NCBI RefSeq assembly: GCF_024496245.1
Contig: NZ_CP101740.1
Coordinates: 2,789,501-2,853,500 of the forward strand
Source of the DNA: Sphingomonas qomolangmaensis
GTDB taxonomy: Bacteria; Pseudomonadota; Alphaproteobacteria; Sphingomonadales; Sphingomonadaceae
DNA length: 64,000 nt
Direction: 5' to 3'
The stretch's first letter is position 1. Every line of letters begins with the position of its first letter. Made by a program: the position numbers and the translations under genes. Below the pieces are notes generated by a model. It searched no databases. It had not been told where the DNA came from and worked only from the letters and a program-made list of their open reading frames with translations. This document shows positions 1 through 9,610 of this stretch, piece by piece.

Positions 1-568
1 TCGTGCGCAGGAACTCCTGTTCGCGGTCGTCGCCCGCCTCCCAGCCGCCCAGCACGCTCACTCGCCGCCCGTCGGCGAGCACGAACACCGCGACGTCGAC
101 CGCATTGGCGCGGCCATGTTCGGACAAGCGCGCGCTCCCTGCGATCGGGCGGCAGGCGAAGGTACCATAGCTTTCGATCCGCACCACGTCGCTGTCGAGG
201 ATCTGCCGCGCCGCGGGCGCGACCGCATAGCGCACCCAGTTCGAGAAATTGCGCGCCAGCGGGCAGCGCATCGATTTGAGCCCCGCCACCGGCACCCCGA
301 TATCGAGCAGCTGCACCGCGCCGATCACCATGCACCCGCCGCCGAAGTCCTGGTTGGGCAAGGTGCGATATTCGACGCGGTCGCGATTGAGATCGGCTTG
401 GCACTGCAGCGCCTCGGCGCTCGGCAGCGCGGGCAATACCGCCGCCGCACTGGCACGCGCGCGCGGCGGCGCGCTGCGACGATCGGCGCGATCGCCCCCG
501 CCATCGAAGACGCAACCGGCCAGCAAGGCGGGGAGCGTCGCAGCGAAAAGCAGGGAACGAATACGCAT
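1..568 (-). CDS. Extensin-like lipoprotein, C-terminal part outside the window
   Basis: The reading frame enters from the left edge and starts at an ATG at 568, so the C-terminus is missing. The first 20 residues form a lipoprotein signal (MRIRSLLFAATLPALLAGC), and the frame is open for 189 codons. The mature part contains C-rich and polar segments such as FSNWVRYAVAPAARQ, GTFACRPIAGS and LSEHGRANAVDVAVF. The SEHGRANAxD stretch is the hallmark of the bacterial extensin-like C-terminal domain, a DD-peptidase-like fold that probably acts on the cell wall. It is transcribed away from the polysaccharide locus and is probably unrelated to it. The family call comes from motif recognition. The exact substrate is unknown. 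Confidence 0.8.
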   Translation of the reverse strand, partial: MRIRSLLFAATLPALLAGCVFDGGGDRADRRSAPPRARASAAAVLPALPSAEALQCQADLNRDRVEYRTLPNQDFGGGCMVIGAVQLLDIGVPVAGLKSMRCPLARNFSNWVRYAVAPAARQILDSDVVRIESYGTFACRPIAGSARLSEHGRANAVDVAVFVLADGRRVSVLGGWEAGDDREQEFLRT

Positions 569-929
569 GTCGCCCAAGCTACGCCTGTGTGGTTAACCGA
601 ATGCTAATTGTTGGATTGGCGAGCGCGCATACACGCCTGATTGGCGCTAAATATTGACGACGATGCGGCTCGCTGTGCCTATTGTGCGGTGCGGCGTGGC
701 TACGGACCAATAGGCCCTTGTGGGTTAACTGCGGACCGCATATGCCGCCGGCGCACCATGGTTGCCGGGTCGATCGACCAAAGGGTAGCGAAGCCATTCT
801 AGACGAGGCCTACATGATCGTGAGGAAGCTGAGTTTAGGTTGCACGCCGCTGCTTTGCGCGGCCTCTCTGCCTTACCGCGACGTTCGGAAGGTCGCGGGA
901 TCGGTGGACGATCGCGGCAGAGGAAACTC
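569..929. other. Divergent intergenic region upstream of the CDP-sugar operon
   Basis: About 360 bp separate the extensin-like gene (minus strand) from the first gene of the polysaccharide operon (plus strand). I find no convincing gene on either strand. The region must hold the promoters for both directions. A TTGACG at 654-659 is the only -35-like hexamer I can see for the plus strand, and its partner TATTGT at 680-685 lies at an unfavourable 20-bp spacing, so I do not call a promoter. No regulator site was recognised. Confidence 0.5.
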
Positions 930-1931
930 GTGTCGTTCGTGATCCGTTTGCGCAGTGGGAAGGAGTTCGGCGCCGAGCCCGGTCAGTCCATCCTCAACGC
1001 CGCGCTCTCGCAATCGCTGGCGCTCGAATACAGCTGCCGGAACGGTAATTGCGGCGTCTGCAAGACCTCGATCATCGTCGGCGAGAGCGAGCTTCTGCGC
1101 CCCGAAATCGCGCTGTCGGCCGACGATGTCGCGGCTGGCTTCGGACTGACATGCTGCAGAACCGCAACCAGCGACATGGCGATCGGATCGGACGATCTGG
1201 CCCGGATATCGCATCTGGCGATCCGCACCCTGCCAGCGCGCATTTCGAGCATCGACCTGCTGGCACCCGATGTCGTGCGCGTGCTGTTGCGGCTGCCGCC
1301 GCGAACCGACTTCGCCTATGTCGCCGGCCAGTTCATCGATGTGATCTGGAACGGCGTTCGGCGCTCCTATTCGCTGGCTTCGGCACCGCGCGAAGACGGG
1401 TTGCTCGAGCTGCATATCCGCGCCTTTGCCAATGGCGTCCTCAGCGGCTATTGGTTCAGCCAGGCCAAGCCCAACGACCTGCTCCGGATCGAGGGGCCGC
1501 TCGGCACCTTCTACCGCCGCGACGACGCGGCCGAGCGGCTGATCTTCCTCGCGACGGGTACCGGCTTGGCGCCGGTGAAGGCGCTGATCGAGGACCTCGT
1601 CGCTTCGGCAGATTCGATGCCGCCTTCGGTCGAAGTCTATTGGGGCAATCGAACCGCGCAGGATTTCTATTGGGAGCCGGTCGATCTGCCAACCGGCGTT
1701 GCCTTTACGCGCGTACTTTCGGGTGCCGATCCCGATTGGGTCGGTGCGCGCGGGCATGTCCAGAACGTGCTGGCCGCCGGCGGGCCGGACCTGTCGAGTG
1801 CGACGGTCTACGCCTGCGGTTCGCAGGCAATGATCCTCGGCGCACAGGCCGTGCTGCGCGACTATGGGCTGCAGGATCACAACTTTCATTATGACGCATT
1901 TGTGGAATCGGGGGATTTGGATCAGTCATGA
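930..1931 (+). CDS. ddhD: CDP-6-deoxy-delta-3,4-glucoseen reductase (E3), ferredoxin-reductase type
   Basis: Supplies electrons to the E1 dehydrase encoded at 3794 during C-3 deoxygenation of CDP-4-keto-6-deoxyglucose. The 333-residue protein has a plant-type [2Fe-2S] ferredoxin domain first (C36, C41, C44 and C75 or C76, in SCRNGNCGVC), then an FAD domain (RSYSLAS), then an NAD(P)H domain (ATGTGLAPVKALIE and YACGSQ). This domain order is the one known for the Yersinia/Salmonella enzymes AscD, DdhD and RfbI. I chose the GTG at 930 because AGAGGAA lies just upstream and the ferredoxin domain begins there. A longer frame from 840 adds 30 residues that do not resemble the family. The stop overlaps the next start by 4 bases (ATGA), indicating an operon. 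The family name is secure and its role in this pathway follows from context. Confidence 0.9.
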   Translation: MSFVIRLRSGKEFGAEPGQSILNAALSQSLALEYSCRNGNCGVCKTSIIVGESELLRPEIALSADDVAAGFGLTCCRTATSDMAIGSDDLARISHLAIRTLPARISSIDLLAPDVVRVLLRLPPRTDFAYVAGQFIDVIWNGVRRSYSLASAPREDGLLELHIRAFANGVLSGYWFSQAKPNDLLRIEGPLGTFYRRDDAAERLIFLATGTGLAPVKALIEDLVASADSMPPSVEVYWGNRTAQDFYWEPVDLPTGVAFTRVLSGADPDWVGARGHVQNVLAAGGPDLSSATVYACGSQAMILGAQAVLRDYGLQDHNFHYDAFVESGDLDQS

Positions 1932-2698
1932 AAGCAGTGATCTTGGCGGGTGGTTTGGGTACCCGGTTCAGCGAAGAGACGTCGATGCGCCCCAAACCGA
2001 TGATCGAAATCGGCGGGCGCCCGATCCTGTGGCATATCCTGAAGATCTACGCGTCGCACGGAGTGAATGATTTCGTGATCTGCTGCGGGTATAAAGGGTA
2101 TGTGATCAAGGAGTATTTCTCCAACTACGCGCTGCACACGTCGGACGTCACGATCGACATGCGCGACAACACGATCGACGTACATGAGCGTCGCGCCGAG
2201 CCGTGGCGGATCACGCTGGTCGATACCGGCGAGACATCGATGACCGGGGGCCGCCTGCGTCGGGTCGCGAACTATGTGAGGGACGAATCCGAATTCTTCT
2301 TCACCTATGGCGACGGCGTCGGCGACATCGACGTGGCGGCGTCGCTTGCCTTCCACCGCTCGCACGGCAAGGCGGCAACGCTGACCGCGACCGCGCCGCC
2401 GGGCCGCTTCGGCGCACTGCGGATGGAAGGCGCCAAGATCACCAGCTTCGAAGAGAAGCCCGATGGCGATGGCGGGCTGATCAACGGCGGCTTCTTCGTG
2501 CTGAGCCCCAAGGTGCTCGACTATATCGATGACGATTCGTCGGTCTGGGAGCAGGAACCACTGCATCGCCTGTCGGCGGATGGCGAACTGATGGCGTTCG
2601 AGCATCGCGGCTTCTGGCAGCCGATGGATACGCTGCGCGACAAGGTCCATCTTGAAAATCTGTGGGAGCGCGGCGTGGCGCCGTGGAAGACCTGGTAA
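1928..2698 (+). CDS. rfbF: Glucose-1-phosphate cytidylyltransferase
   Basis: First committed step: alpha-D-glucose-1-phosphate plus CTP gives CDP-glucose and pyrophosphate. The 256-residue length is normal for RfbF/DdhA. The nucleotide-binding signature AGGLGTRFSEETSMRPKPM is at residues 8-26, and WHILKIYASHG, YGDGVGDID and NGGFFVL follow as in characterised cytidylyltransferases. The TSMRPKPM variant separates it from the thymidylyltransferase RmlA found at 25052. It overlaps the upstream reductase by 4 bases, and its stop shares one base with the next ATG, so the genes are probably translationally coupled. Confidence 0.95.
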   Translation: MKAVILAGGLGTRFSEETSMRPKPMIEIGGRPILWHILKIYASHGVNDFVICCGYKGYVIKEYFSNYALHTSDVTIDMRDNTIDVHERRAEPWRITLVDTGETSMTGGRLRRVANYVRDESEFFFTYGDGVGDIDVAASLAFHRSHGKAATLTATAPPGRFGALRMEGAKITSFEEKPDGDGGLINGGFFVLSPKVLDYIDDDSSVWEQEPLHRLSADGELMAFEHRGFWQPMDTLRDKVHLENLWERGVAPWKTW

Positions 2699-3780
2699 TG
2701 GGCCTGGTCGATCCCACCTTTTGGTGCGGGCGCCGGGTATTCATGACCGGGCATACCGGCTTCAAGGGCAGTTGGCTTTCGCTTTGGCTGCAGGACATGG
2801 GCGCGGTCGTCACCGGCTACGCGCTCACCCCTGTCGGCGAGGTCAGCTTGTTCGATGCCGCGCGGGTCGCCGACGGCATGAGATCGGTGATCGGCGACAT
2901 TCGCGATTTGGAAAGCCTGCGCTCGGCGATGGCCGAGGCCGATCCCGAAATCGTGATCCACATGGCAGCGCAGCCGCTGGTGCGGCTGTCTTATCGCGAT
3001 CCCCTGGGGACGTACGAGACCAACGTGATGGGCACCGCCAAGGTGCTCGAGGCGGCGCGTGCGATGCCCGCGCTGCGCGCGGTCGTCAGCGTGACCACCG
3101 ACAAATGCTACGAGAACCAGGAATGGGACTGGGGCTATCGCGAGAACGAACCGATGGGGGGGCACGACCCCTACAGCAACAGCAAGGGCTGCGCCGAACT
3201 GGTGACCAGCGCCTATCGCGCGAGCTTCTTTGCACCTGGCGGCCAGGTCGCTCTGGCCTCGGCGCGGGCGGGCAACGTCATCGGCGGCGGCGATTGGGCC
3301 GCCGACCGGATCGTGCCCGATGCGATGGCGGCGTTCGCCAAGGGTGAGGTCCTGCAGGTCCGCAACCCCAATGCAATACGGCCCTGGCAGCATGTGCTCG
3401 AGCCGCTATCAGGATATCTTGTCCTGGCGCAGGCGCTATGGCGCGGCGGCGCCGAATTCGCCGAAGGCTGGAATTTCGGCCCCGGCGGCGACGATGCGCA
3501 GACCGTCGCCGAGGTCATCGGCACGTTGCAGGCGGCTTGGGGCGCGGGCGCGAGCTGGCAGCACGATGATGGCGAACATCCGCACGAGGCGCGGTATCTG
3601 AAGCTGGATACGTCGAAGGCGCGCAACCGGCTGGGGTGGCGCCCGGTATGGTCGGTCGAGCATACGCTAGAGCGGATCGTCGCCTGGCACCGTAGCTGGC
3701 TGGCCGGAAACGACATGCGGGGCGCAAGCCTTGGCGAAATCAAGACCTACAGGGCTGCCGCCGTCGCGGCCCAGAAATAA
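2698..3780 (+). CDS. rfbG: CDP-glucose 4,6-dehydratase
   Basis: Converts CDP-glucose to CDP-4-keto-6-deoxyglucose with bound NAD+. The short-chain dehydrogenase/reductase fold of 360 residues begins with [17 protein letters not shown] (the GxxGxxG dinucleotide site). It then has the VTTDKCYEN segment and the catalytic YSNSKGCAE (YxxxK). The [15 protein letters not shown] and [15 protein letters not shown] stretches are typical of RfbG/DdhB. The ATG at 2698 overlaps the upstream TAA by one base. An alternative in-frame ATG at 2662 lies inside rfbF and adds residues unlike the family. The neighbours on both sides act in the same pathway. Confidence 0.95.
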   Translation: MGLVDPTFWCGRRVFMTGHTGFKGSWLSLWLQDMGAVVTGYALTPVGEVSLFDAARVADGMRSVIGDIRDLESLRSAMAEADPEIVIHMAAQPLVRLSYRDPLGTYETNVMGTAKVLEAARAMPALRAVVSVTTDKCYENQEWDWGYRENEPMGGHDPYSNSKGCAELVTSAYRASFFAPGGQVALASARAGNVIGGGDWAADRIVPDAMAAFAKGEVLQVRNPNAIRPWQHVLEPLSGYLVLAQALWRGGAEFAEGWNFGPGGDDAQTVAEVIGTLQAAWGAGASWQHDDGEHPHEARYLKLDTSKARNRLGWRPVWSVEHTLERIVAWHRSWLAGNDMRGASLGEIKTYRAAAVAAQK

Positions 3781-3793
3781 GGGTATAGGGATC

Positions 3794-5122
3794 ATGGCTA
3801 CCACTATCGAAACCACCGAAGACCTGCGCGCACAGATCGGCGAGCTCGTCCGCAAGTTCGCCGCCCAGCAATATGCTCCCAAGGCATTCGTGCCCGGCGA
3901 AACCGTCATCCCGCCCGCGGGCAAGGTGATCGGCTCGCGCGAGCTCGAATTGATGGTCGAGGCATCGCTCGACGGCTGGCTGACCACCGGGCGGTTCAAT
4001 ACCGAATTCGAAGCCAAGCTGGGCGCGTTCCTGGGGGTGCCGCACGTTCTGACCACCACGTCGGGGTCGTCGGCGAACCTGCTCGCGCTGGCGGCGCTGA
4101 CCTCGTCCAAGCTCGGCAGTCGTGCGCTCAAGCGCGGCGACGAAGTGATCACCGTCGCTGCCGGCTTTCCGACCACGGTCAATCCGAGCGTCCAATATGG
4201 GCTGATCCCGGTTTTCGTCGATGTCGATATCCCCACCTACAATATCGATGCCAGCCGGATCGAGGCGGCGATCACCCCCAAGACCAAGGCGATCATGATC
4301 GCACACACGCTGGGCAACCCCTTCGACCTGGGCGAAGTCCGGCGGATTTGCGACGAGCACAATCTGTGGCTGGTCGAGGATTGCTGCGACGCGTTGGGTG
4401 CCACCTATAACGGGCAGCTGGTCGGCACCTTCGGCGACGTCGCCACGCTCAGCTTCTACCCCGCGCATCACATCACGATGGGTGAGGGCGGGGTGGTCTT
4501 CACGCGGTCGAACGAGCTCAAGCCGATCATCGAATCGTTCCGCGACTGGGGCCGCGACTGCTATTGCGCGCCGGGCTGCGACAACACGTGCGGCATGCGC
4601 TTCTCGCAGAAGTTCGGGACGCTGCCGCCGGGCTATGACCACAAATATGTCTATTCGCATGTCGGCTATAATCTGAAGATCACCGATATGCAGGCGGCGT
4701 GCGGCGTGGCGCAGCTCGAACGCGCCGAGGGCTTCATCGCCGCGCGGCGTCGCAACTTCGATTTGTTGACCCAGCGTTTCGCGGCGTTGGAAGAGGTGAT
4801 GATCCTGCCCGAGGCGACGCCGAATTCGGACCCTTCCTGGTTCGGTTTCCCGGTGACGCTGCGCGACGGGTGCGGCGTGAATCGCGTCGATCTGCTGAAG
4901 TTCCTCGACGGACACAAGATTGGAACCCGCCTGGTGTTCGCTGGCAATCTCATCCGCCAGCCGATGTTCGCGGGGGTCGAGCATCGCGTCGTCGGCGATC
5001 TCACCAACACCGACAAGGTGATGAGCGACACCTTCTGGCTCGGCCTGTACCCGGGGCTCGGCGCCGAACATTTCGATTTCGTCGGCGAGAAGATCGAAGA
5101 ATTCTTCGGCATGAACTTCTAA
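3794..5122 (+). CDS. rfbH: CDP-4-keto-6-deoxy-D-glucose 3-dehydrase (E1), PMP and iron-sulfur dependent
   Basis: Removes the C-3 hydroxyl of CDP-4-keto-6-deoxyglucose together with the E3 reductase at 930. The 442-residue protein has the aspartate-aminotransferase fold. Where aminotransferases carry the PLP lysine (SFYPxK), this protein reads SFYPAHHIT, with histidines at 225 and 226. That replacement is the known mark of E1 enzymes, which use pyridoxamine phosphate. A cysteine group (C256, C258, C262, C266 in [12 protein letters not shown], plus C197/C198) matches the region that binds the [2Fe-2S] cluster in AscC/RfbH. The ATG at 3794 follows the rfbG stop by 13 bp. The family is certain from these motifs. 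Confidence 0.96.
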   Translation: MATTIETTEDLRAQIGELVRKFAAQQYAPKAFVPGETVIPPAGKVIGSRELELMVEASLDGWLTTGRFNTEFEAKLGAFLGVPHVLTTTSGSSANLLALAALTSSKLGSRALKRGDEVITVAAGFPTTVNPSVQYGLIPVFVDVDIPTYNIDASRIEAAITPKTKAIMIAHTLGNPFDLGEVRRICDEHNLWLVEDCCDALGATYNGQLVGTFGDVATLSFYPAHHITMGEGGVVFTRSNELKPIIESFRDWGRDCYCAPGCDNTCGMRFSQKFGTLPPGYDHKYVYSHVGYNLKITDMQAACGVAQLERAEGFIAARRRNFDLLTQRFAALEEVMILPEATPNSDPSWFGFPVTLRDGCGVNRVDLLKFLDGHKIGTRLVFAGNLIRQPMFAGVEHRVVGDLTNTDKVMSDTFWLGLYPGLGAEHFDFVGEKIEEFFGMNF

Positions 5123-5134
5123 GGTTCGGCGACG

Positions 5135-6070
5135 ATGCTCCTCGTCACCGGCGCCTCGGGCTTCCTCGGCGCACACGTCGTTGCCGAGGCGATCCAGCGC
5201 GGCAGGGCGGTGCGCGCCGGGATGCGGCGGTCTTCGGACCGTTCGCGCCTCGACGCGCTCGCGCCGCAAGCGCAGACCGCGTGGCTCGACTTGGATGACT
5301 CAGCGACGCTCGATGCCGCGCTGGCTGGGTGCACCGCGATCATCCACTGCGCCGCATATGGCGTCGATTATCGCCAATCGGACTTCTATACCGCGCTCGA
5401 AACCAACGTCGCGGCAACGATGCGGCTTGCCGAAGCTGCGGCGTCGCGCGGGGTCCGGCTGGTGCATGTCGGCACCTCGTACGAATATGGCACGCAGGAC
5501 GGTCTGCTGGCCGAAGACCGGGTGCTTTCGCCGACGGGAATCTATGGTGTCACCAAGGCTGCGGGAACGCTCGCGGTGCAGGACTTCGCGCGCCGCACCG
5601 GCGCCGATTGCACGGTACTGCGACCCTTCAGCATGTACGGTCCGCTCGAGGGCACGCACAAGATCGTCGCCGCGGCGATGCGCGCGAGCCTGGCCGGAGA
5701 AATGCTCGACCTGTCGCCCGGCGCGCAAGAGCGCGACTATCTGTACGTCGCCGACGTCGCTGCGGCTTGCATCGACGTTGCGACTGCCGCGACCTTTCCA
5801 CGCGGCGAGATATTGAACATATGTTCGGGCGAGGGGCTCAGCCTGCGCGCACTATTGACCGCGGCTGCCCAGGCGGTCGGCGGGAACGAAGGGGTGTTCC
5901 GCTGGGGCGCCAAGGCCTATCGACCCGCGGAGAGCATGCGAGTCGTGGGCGACCCGGCGCGTATCGCCAAGGTGCTGCGATGGAGGGCGACGACGTCGCT
6001 TGCCGAAGGCATGGCTGCCACCGCGCGGTGGGAGTTGGAACGACTGCAACGTGAAGGTGAATCGTCTTGA
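5135..6070 (+). CDS. rfbS: NAD(P)-dependent epimerase/dehydratase, probable CDP-paratose synthase
   Basis: Probably reduces CDP-4-keto-3,6-dideoxyglucose at C-4 to CDP-paratose. It is a 311-residue SDR protein with TGASGFLG at residues 5-12, VGTSYEYG, and the catalytic pair Y137/K141 in YGVTK. Sequence alone does not separate a paratose synthase from an abequose synthase (opposite C-4 configuration). The 2-epimerase encoded directly downstream uses CDP-paratose, so paratose is the likely product. It starts 13 bp after rfbH, and its stop overlaps the TTG start of the next gene by three bases. The substrate and symbol are inferred from context. Confidence 0.75.
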   Translation: MLLVTGASGFLGAHVVAEAIQRGRAVRAGMRRSSDRSRLDALAPQAQTAWLDLDDSATLDAALAGCTAIIHCAAYGVDYRQSDFYTALETNVAATMRLAEAAASRGVRLVHVGTSYEYGTQDGLLAEDRVLSPTGIYGVTKAAGTLAVQDFARRTGADCTVLRPFSMYGPLEGTHKIVAAAMRASLAGEMLDLSPGAQERDYLYVADVAAACIDVATAATFPRGEILNICSGEGLSLRALLTAAAQAVGGNEGVFRWGAKAYRPAESMRVVGDPARIAKVLRWRATTSLAEGMAATARWELERLQREGESS

Positions 6071-7098
6071 AGCTACTCATCACCGGCGGATGCGGATTTC
6101 TCGGCAGCAACCTTTCGGCGGCGGCGCTCAAGCAGGGGTTCGACCTCACGCTGTTCGACAATCTGTCGCGGCTGGGCTCGGCCGACAATCTTGGCTGGTT
6201 GCGGCAGCAGGGTCATTTCCAGCACGTCCATGGCGACATCCGCAACCCCAACGACGTGATGCGCACGATCGAGGATGTCCGCCCCGACGCGGTGTTCCAT
6301 GTGGCGGGGCAAGTCGCGATGACGACCTCGATCGCCAATCCGCGGCTGGATTTCGAGACCAACGCGTTCGGCACGCTCAACCTGCTCGAGGCAGTGCGCG
6401 CCCACGCCCCCGAAGCGACGATCGTCTACAGCTCGTCGAACAAGGTCTATGGCGACCTCGAATGGGTGGATTACCAGGAAACTGACACGCGCTATGTCGA
6501 TCCGGCGCGGCCGCAGGGCCTTGGCGAGGATACGCCGCTCGATTTCCAGTCGCCTTATGGTTGTTCGAAGGGCGCCGCCGACCAGTATATGCAGGATTTT
6601 GCACGGGTGTACGGCCTGCGCACCGTCGTCTTCCGTCATTCGTCGATGTACGGGCTTCGCCAGTTCGGCACCTTCGATCAGGGCTGGATCGCGTGGTTCT
6701 GTGCGCAGGCGGTGAAGACCAAGCACGGGCTGCTCAACGCGCCGTTCACGATCGCCGGAAACGGCAAGCAGGTGCGCGACGTGCTCGAAGCCAAGGATAT
6801 GGAGCGGCTGTATTTCGCCGCGGTCAGGCATATCGACAAGGCGGCGGGGCAGGTGTTCAACGTCGGCGGTGGGATGGACAACAGCCTGTCGCTGCTCGAA
6901 CTGTTCGGGCTGCTCGAAGAATGCATCGGCATGCCGCTCGCCTATGAAAAGCTGCCGGCGCGCTATAGCGACCAGCGCATCTTCGTCGCCGATCTGGCAA
7001 AGGCGAAGCGGTTGCTCGACTGGCAGCCGCAGGTAGGCACGCGCGAAGGCATCGCCGCCGCGGTCGCTTGGGCCGAGCAGACCGTCTCGAAAATCTGA
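6067..7098 (+). CDS. rfbE: CDP-paratose 2-epimerase (CDP-tyvelose epimerase)
   Basis: Inverts C-2 of CDP-paratose to give CDP-tyvelose. The 343-residue SDR protein is strikingly close to Salmonella RfbE as I recall it. It shares MKLLITGGCGFLGSNL, VHGDIRNPNDV, HVAGQVAMTTSI, YSSSNKVYGDLE, DFQSPYGCSKGAADQYM (catalytic Y164/K168) and FRHSSMYGLRQF. The start is a TTG at 6067 inside the upstream stop, preceded by GAAGGTGA, and no ATG is available at the family's N-terminus. This enzyme is the specific marker of tyvelose biosynthesis and fixes the end product of the operon. Confidence 0.93.
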   Translation: MKLLITGGCGFLGSNLSAAALKQGFDLTLFDNLSRLGSADNLGWLRQQGHFQHVHGDIRNPNDVMRTIEDVRPDAVFHVAGQVAMTTSIANPRLDFETNAFGTLNLLEAVRAHAPEATIVYSSSNKVYGDLEWVDYQETDTRYVDPARPQGLGEDTPLDFQSPYGCSKGAADQYMQDFARVYGLRTVVFRHSSMYGLRQFGTFDQGWIAWFCAQAVKTKHGLLNAPFTIAGNGKQVRDVLEAKDMERLYFAAVRHIDKAAGQVFNVGGGMDNSLSLLELFGLLEECIGMPLAYEKLPARYSDQRIFVADLAKAKRLLDWQPQVGTREGIAAAVAWAEQTVSKI

Positions 7099-7102
7099 TT
7101 CC

Positions 7103-8473
7103 ATGCGAACGAGCGATCTGATCCCTGCTCGCGTGCGGGAGGCGTCACGCGGTCTGCTCGGTTCTAAATGGGGACCCGTGATGATGACCGCTGGCGCAGG
7201 CTGGGTCGGTCGGATCGTCGCGGCTGTCGCGCAAATCGGCGCGATCCGTATCCTCACAGGGTTGCTAGGGGTCGACGGTTATGGCGCCTTCGCCGTCATC
7301 AGCGGATTGCTGGCCTGGTTCATGCTGGCTGATCTGGGCTTCGGCCCCGCGCTTCAAAACTACATTTCGGGTCAACGCGTTGCCGACAAGCCGGTCGGTA
7401 CGGCGATCTGGACCGTTTGCCTGGTTCTTCTGGCAGCGATGGTGGCGCTGTCGTTGCTCTGGCTTGCGGTCGCGGCATGGGCAGGGCCGGCGTTGGTCGG
7501 AAGATATGATACCGTTGGCCATCGCGAGGCGGTGTTGGCGTTCTTCGCTTTTGCCGTCGTTGCGACCGGGGCAGGGGTCAGCGCGGTCGCCATGCGGGTG
7601 GCGTTCGCCGAACACCGCGGGTATCTAGCCCATGCAATGACCGCCAGCGCGAGCGTGCTGGGCGTGCTGGGCCTGTTGATCTTTGCCCCGTGGTTCGGCG
7701 AGAACAAGCTGGTGTGGGCGCTTTTCTGCTATTTTCTTCCTGGTTGGCTGATCCCGATGTATTTCCTGGCTCGCAAGCTGGTGAAGCTGTGGGAGACCGG
7801 AGAGATAGCGGGCCTGGGGGTCAACCGGGAAGTCCTATCGCTCCTTTTTCCCGAAGCACGAAAGTTCTTGATCCTCTATGCGCTGGCCGCGCTCGTTAAC
7901 AACGTCGATTTCATTATATTATCGCAAACCGTATCGGCCGACGAGGTCGCGGTTTATGCGGTGTTCTCCAAAATATTCGTACTCGCTTTCACGATAGTCA
8001 ACAGCGTCATCGGTGCGTATTGGCCGGTAAGCGCTGAAATGGTGCACCGCCGCGATCTTAGTGGCATTAACCGCGTCATTCTGGTGTGCTTCTCCATCGG
8101 TGCGTCGGCCATATTTCTGATGGGTGCGATGCTGCTGGTCACGAGGCATTACATCGCCGACATATTGGCGCCGTCCGCCGATCTCGCCCTTCCCGCCACG
8201 CTGATCGCGTTCTTTGTGGTATATTGGATCGTGCGGGTTTGGTCCGACACCTTTGCGATGTTGGTCGTGAGCGCCAGTAAGGCCCACATCTTGTCTTTCA
8301 TTGCGGCACCGCAAGCGCTTATGAGCGTCGCGCTCGGCTATTGGGGGGCCAAGAGCTATGGCGTGTCCGGCCTGATGGTGGGGATGACGTGCGCTTTTCT
8401 TTTAACCACCGGCTGGGCGCTCCCATGGTACATGCACCGCTTTCGCCAACAGCTACATCAAGAGGCGACATGA
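7103..8473 (+). CDS. wzx: Wzx-type polysaccharide flippase
   Basis: Integral membrane protein of 456 residues with about a dozen hydrophobic segments and the MATE-like fold of oligosaccharide flippases (PST family). The N-terminus GWVGRIVAAVAQIGAIRILTG followed by DGYGAFAVISGLLAWFMLAD is typical of O-antigen/teichoic-acid exporters. It should move the undecaprenyl-linked repeat unit across the inner membrane. The gene begins 4 bp after rfbE and overlaps the next gene by 4 bases. Its DNA has more AT-rich stretches (for example around 7900-8000) than the surrounding genes, as is common for Wzx genes that move between strains. Confidence 0.88.
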   Translation: MRTSDLIPARVREASRGLLGSKWGPVMMTAGAGWVGRIVAAVAQIGAIRILTGLLGVDGYGAFAVISGLLAWFMLADLGFGPALQNYISGQRVADKPVGTAIWTVCLVLLAAMVALSLLWLAVAAWAGPALVGRYDTVGHREAVLAFFAFAVVATGAGVSAVAMRVAFAEHRGYLAHAMTASASVLGVLGLLIFAPWFGENKLVWALFCYFLPGWLIPMYFLARKLVKLWETGEIAGLGVNREVLSLLFPEARKFLILYALAALVNNVDFIILSQTVSADEVAVYAVFSKIFVLAFTIVNSVIGAYWPVSAEMVHRRDLSGINRVILVCFSIGASAIFLMGAMLLVTRHYIADILAPSADLALPATLIAFFVVYWIVRVWSDTFAMLVVSASKAHILSFIAAPQALMSVALGYWGAKSYGVSGLMVGMTCAFLLTTGWALPWYMHRFRQQLHQEAT

Positions 8474-9546
8474 CAGACGGTACAACCTCCCGGTTCGCGT
8501 TGTCGATCTGCATCCCGACGTATAACCGGGCCGCCGAACTGCCCTTCCTGCTCGATAGCATTGCAGCGCAGATTGGCGCGCTCGAGGCGCCATGGTCGCG
8601 TGACAGCGTCGAGGTGGTGATTAGCGACAATGCGTCCACCGACCATATTGCCCAAGTGGTAGAGCACTATCGATCGATCTTGCCTTCGATCGTGTTTATC
8701 CAGCACCCGCAAAATCTGGGCGCGGATCGTAACTACCTCGCGGTGGCGGAGGCTGCGGGCGGTGTCTTTTGCTGGATGATGGGAAGCGACGACAAGATCG
8801 AGGAAGGCGCGCTGTTGCGCGTGTTGGACGCCACGCTGCAATGGCCGGAAGCTGCGGGTTTCTCGGTGAACATGGTTCCGTACGACGGGGCGCTGCAGCA
8901 ACGCATTCCGCAGCACCTCCCCCCGTTTCGATGGACCGATGACCGGCTGGTTCGTGGCGCCGAGACCATTTTCCGGGAGTTCGGCATCTATTATGGCTAT
9001 CTATCGGGCCAGGTGATCCGCCGGGACTTGTGGAATTCGGTGTGCGCGACGGGTGAGCAACTGCAGTATCTCAACGCGTACGTGCATGTCCTCGTGATCG
9101 GGCGGATGTTGCAAAAAGCTCCGTCTTGGGGATTTGTCCACCATGCGTGCGTCGGTTGGCGCAGTGGCAACGACTCGTTCCTGGGCGATGGATGGGTTCG
9201 CAGGCTCGAGATCGACCTGATCGGGTATCGATCGGTGACCGTGGCGCTCTTCGGCGAGCATAGCCCGGTCGTTGCCGATATTCGCGACCAGCTCGCGGCG
9301 CGCCACAACTATCATCAATTCCGTCACGCGAAGCTGCGCGGGGAATCGCGCGCAAGCCTGGCAAGAGCGTCGCGTCTGCTCACCGCCAGCCTATGGCGGT
9401 CGCCGGTGTACTGGACCAAGTTGCTGCCGTGGATCCTCGCGCCGGGCTGGTTGACCCACGCAATCTACGAAGTCTACAAAACCCGTCTCCGCCCAACCGT
9501 GCGACGGGTCAAGTTGCAACGGGAGCGGGCGCGCATCGGGCGTTGA
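8470..9546 (+). CDS. Family 2 glycosyltransferase, candidate tyvelosyltransferase (RfbV-like)
   Basis: A 358-residue GT-A fold transferase starting at the ATG in the 4-base overlap with the flippase gene. It has LSICIPTYNR at the N-terminus, SDNASTD (residues 52-58), PQNLGADRNYLAVAEAAGG, and the nucleotide-sugar/metal motif GSDD at 105-108. The WxxGSDD context and a later GNDSF segment resemble the Salmonella abequosyltransferase RfbV, which also transfers a CDP-3,6-dideoxyhexose. Because it sits in the same operon as the CDP-tyvelose genes, I infer that it adds tyvelose as a side branch. The acceptor is unknown. Confidence 0.82.
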   Translation: MTDGTTSRFALSICIPTYNRAAELPFLLDSIAAQIGALEAPWSRDSVEVVISDNASTDHIAQVVEHYRSILPSIVFIQHPQNLGADRNYLAVAEAAGGVFCWMMGSDDKIEEGALLRVLDATLQWPEAAGFSVNMVPYDGALQQRIPQHLPPFRWTDDRLVRGAETIFREFGIYYGYLSGQVIRRDLWNSVCATGEQLQYLNAYVHVLVIGRMLQKAPSWGFVHHACVGWRSGNDSFLGDGWVRRLEIDLIGYRSVTVALFGEHSPVVADIRDQLAARHNYHQFRHAKLRGESRASLARASRLLTASLWRSPVYWTKLLPWILAPGWLTHAIYEVYKTRLRPTVRRVKLQRERARIGR

Positions 9547-9610
9547 CCCGCCTGCCGCCAAGCTGACGCCTATCCATCATAAAATCGCATTCCAGCCAAA
9601 AGGAATTCTC

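Noticed and set aside
3740..5269. 509-codon minus-strand frame opposite rfbH
   Set aside because: Antisense shadow of a gene with clear catalytic and cofactor motifs.
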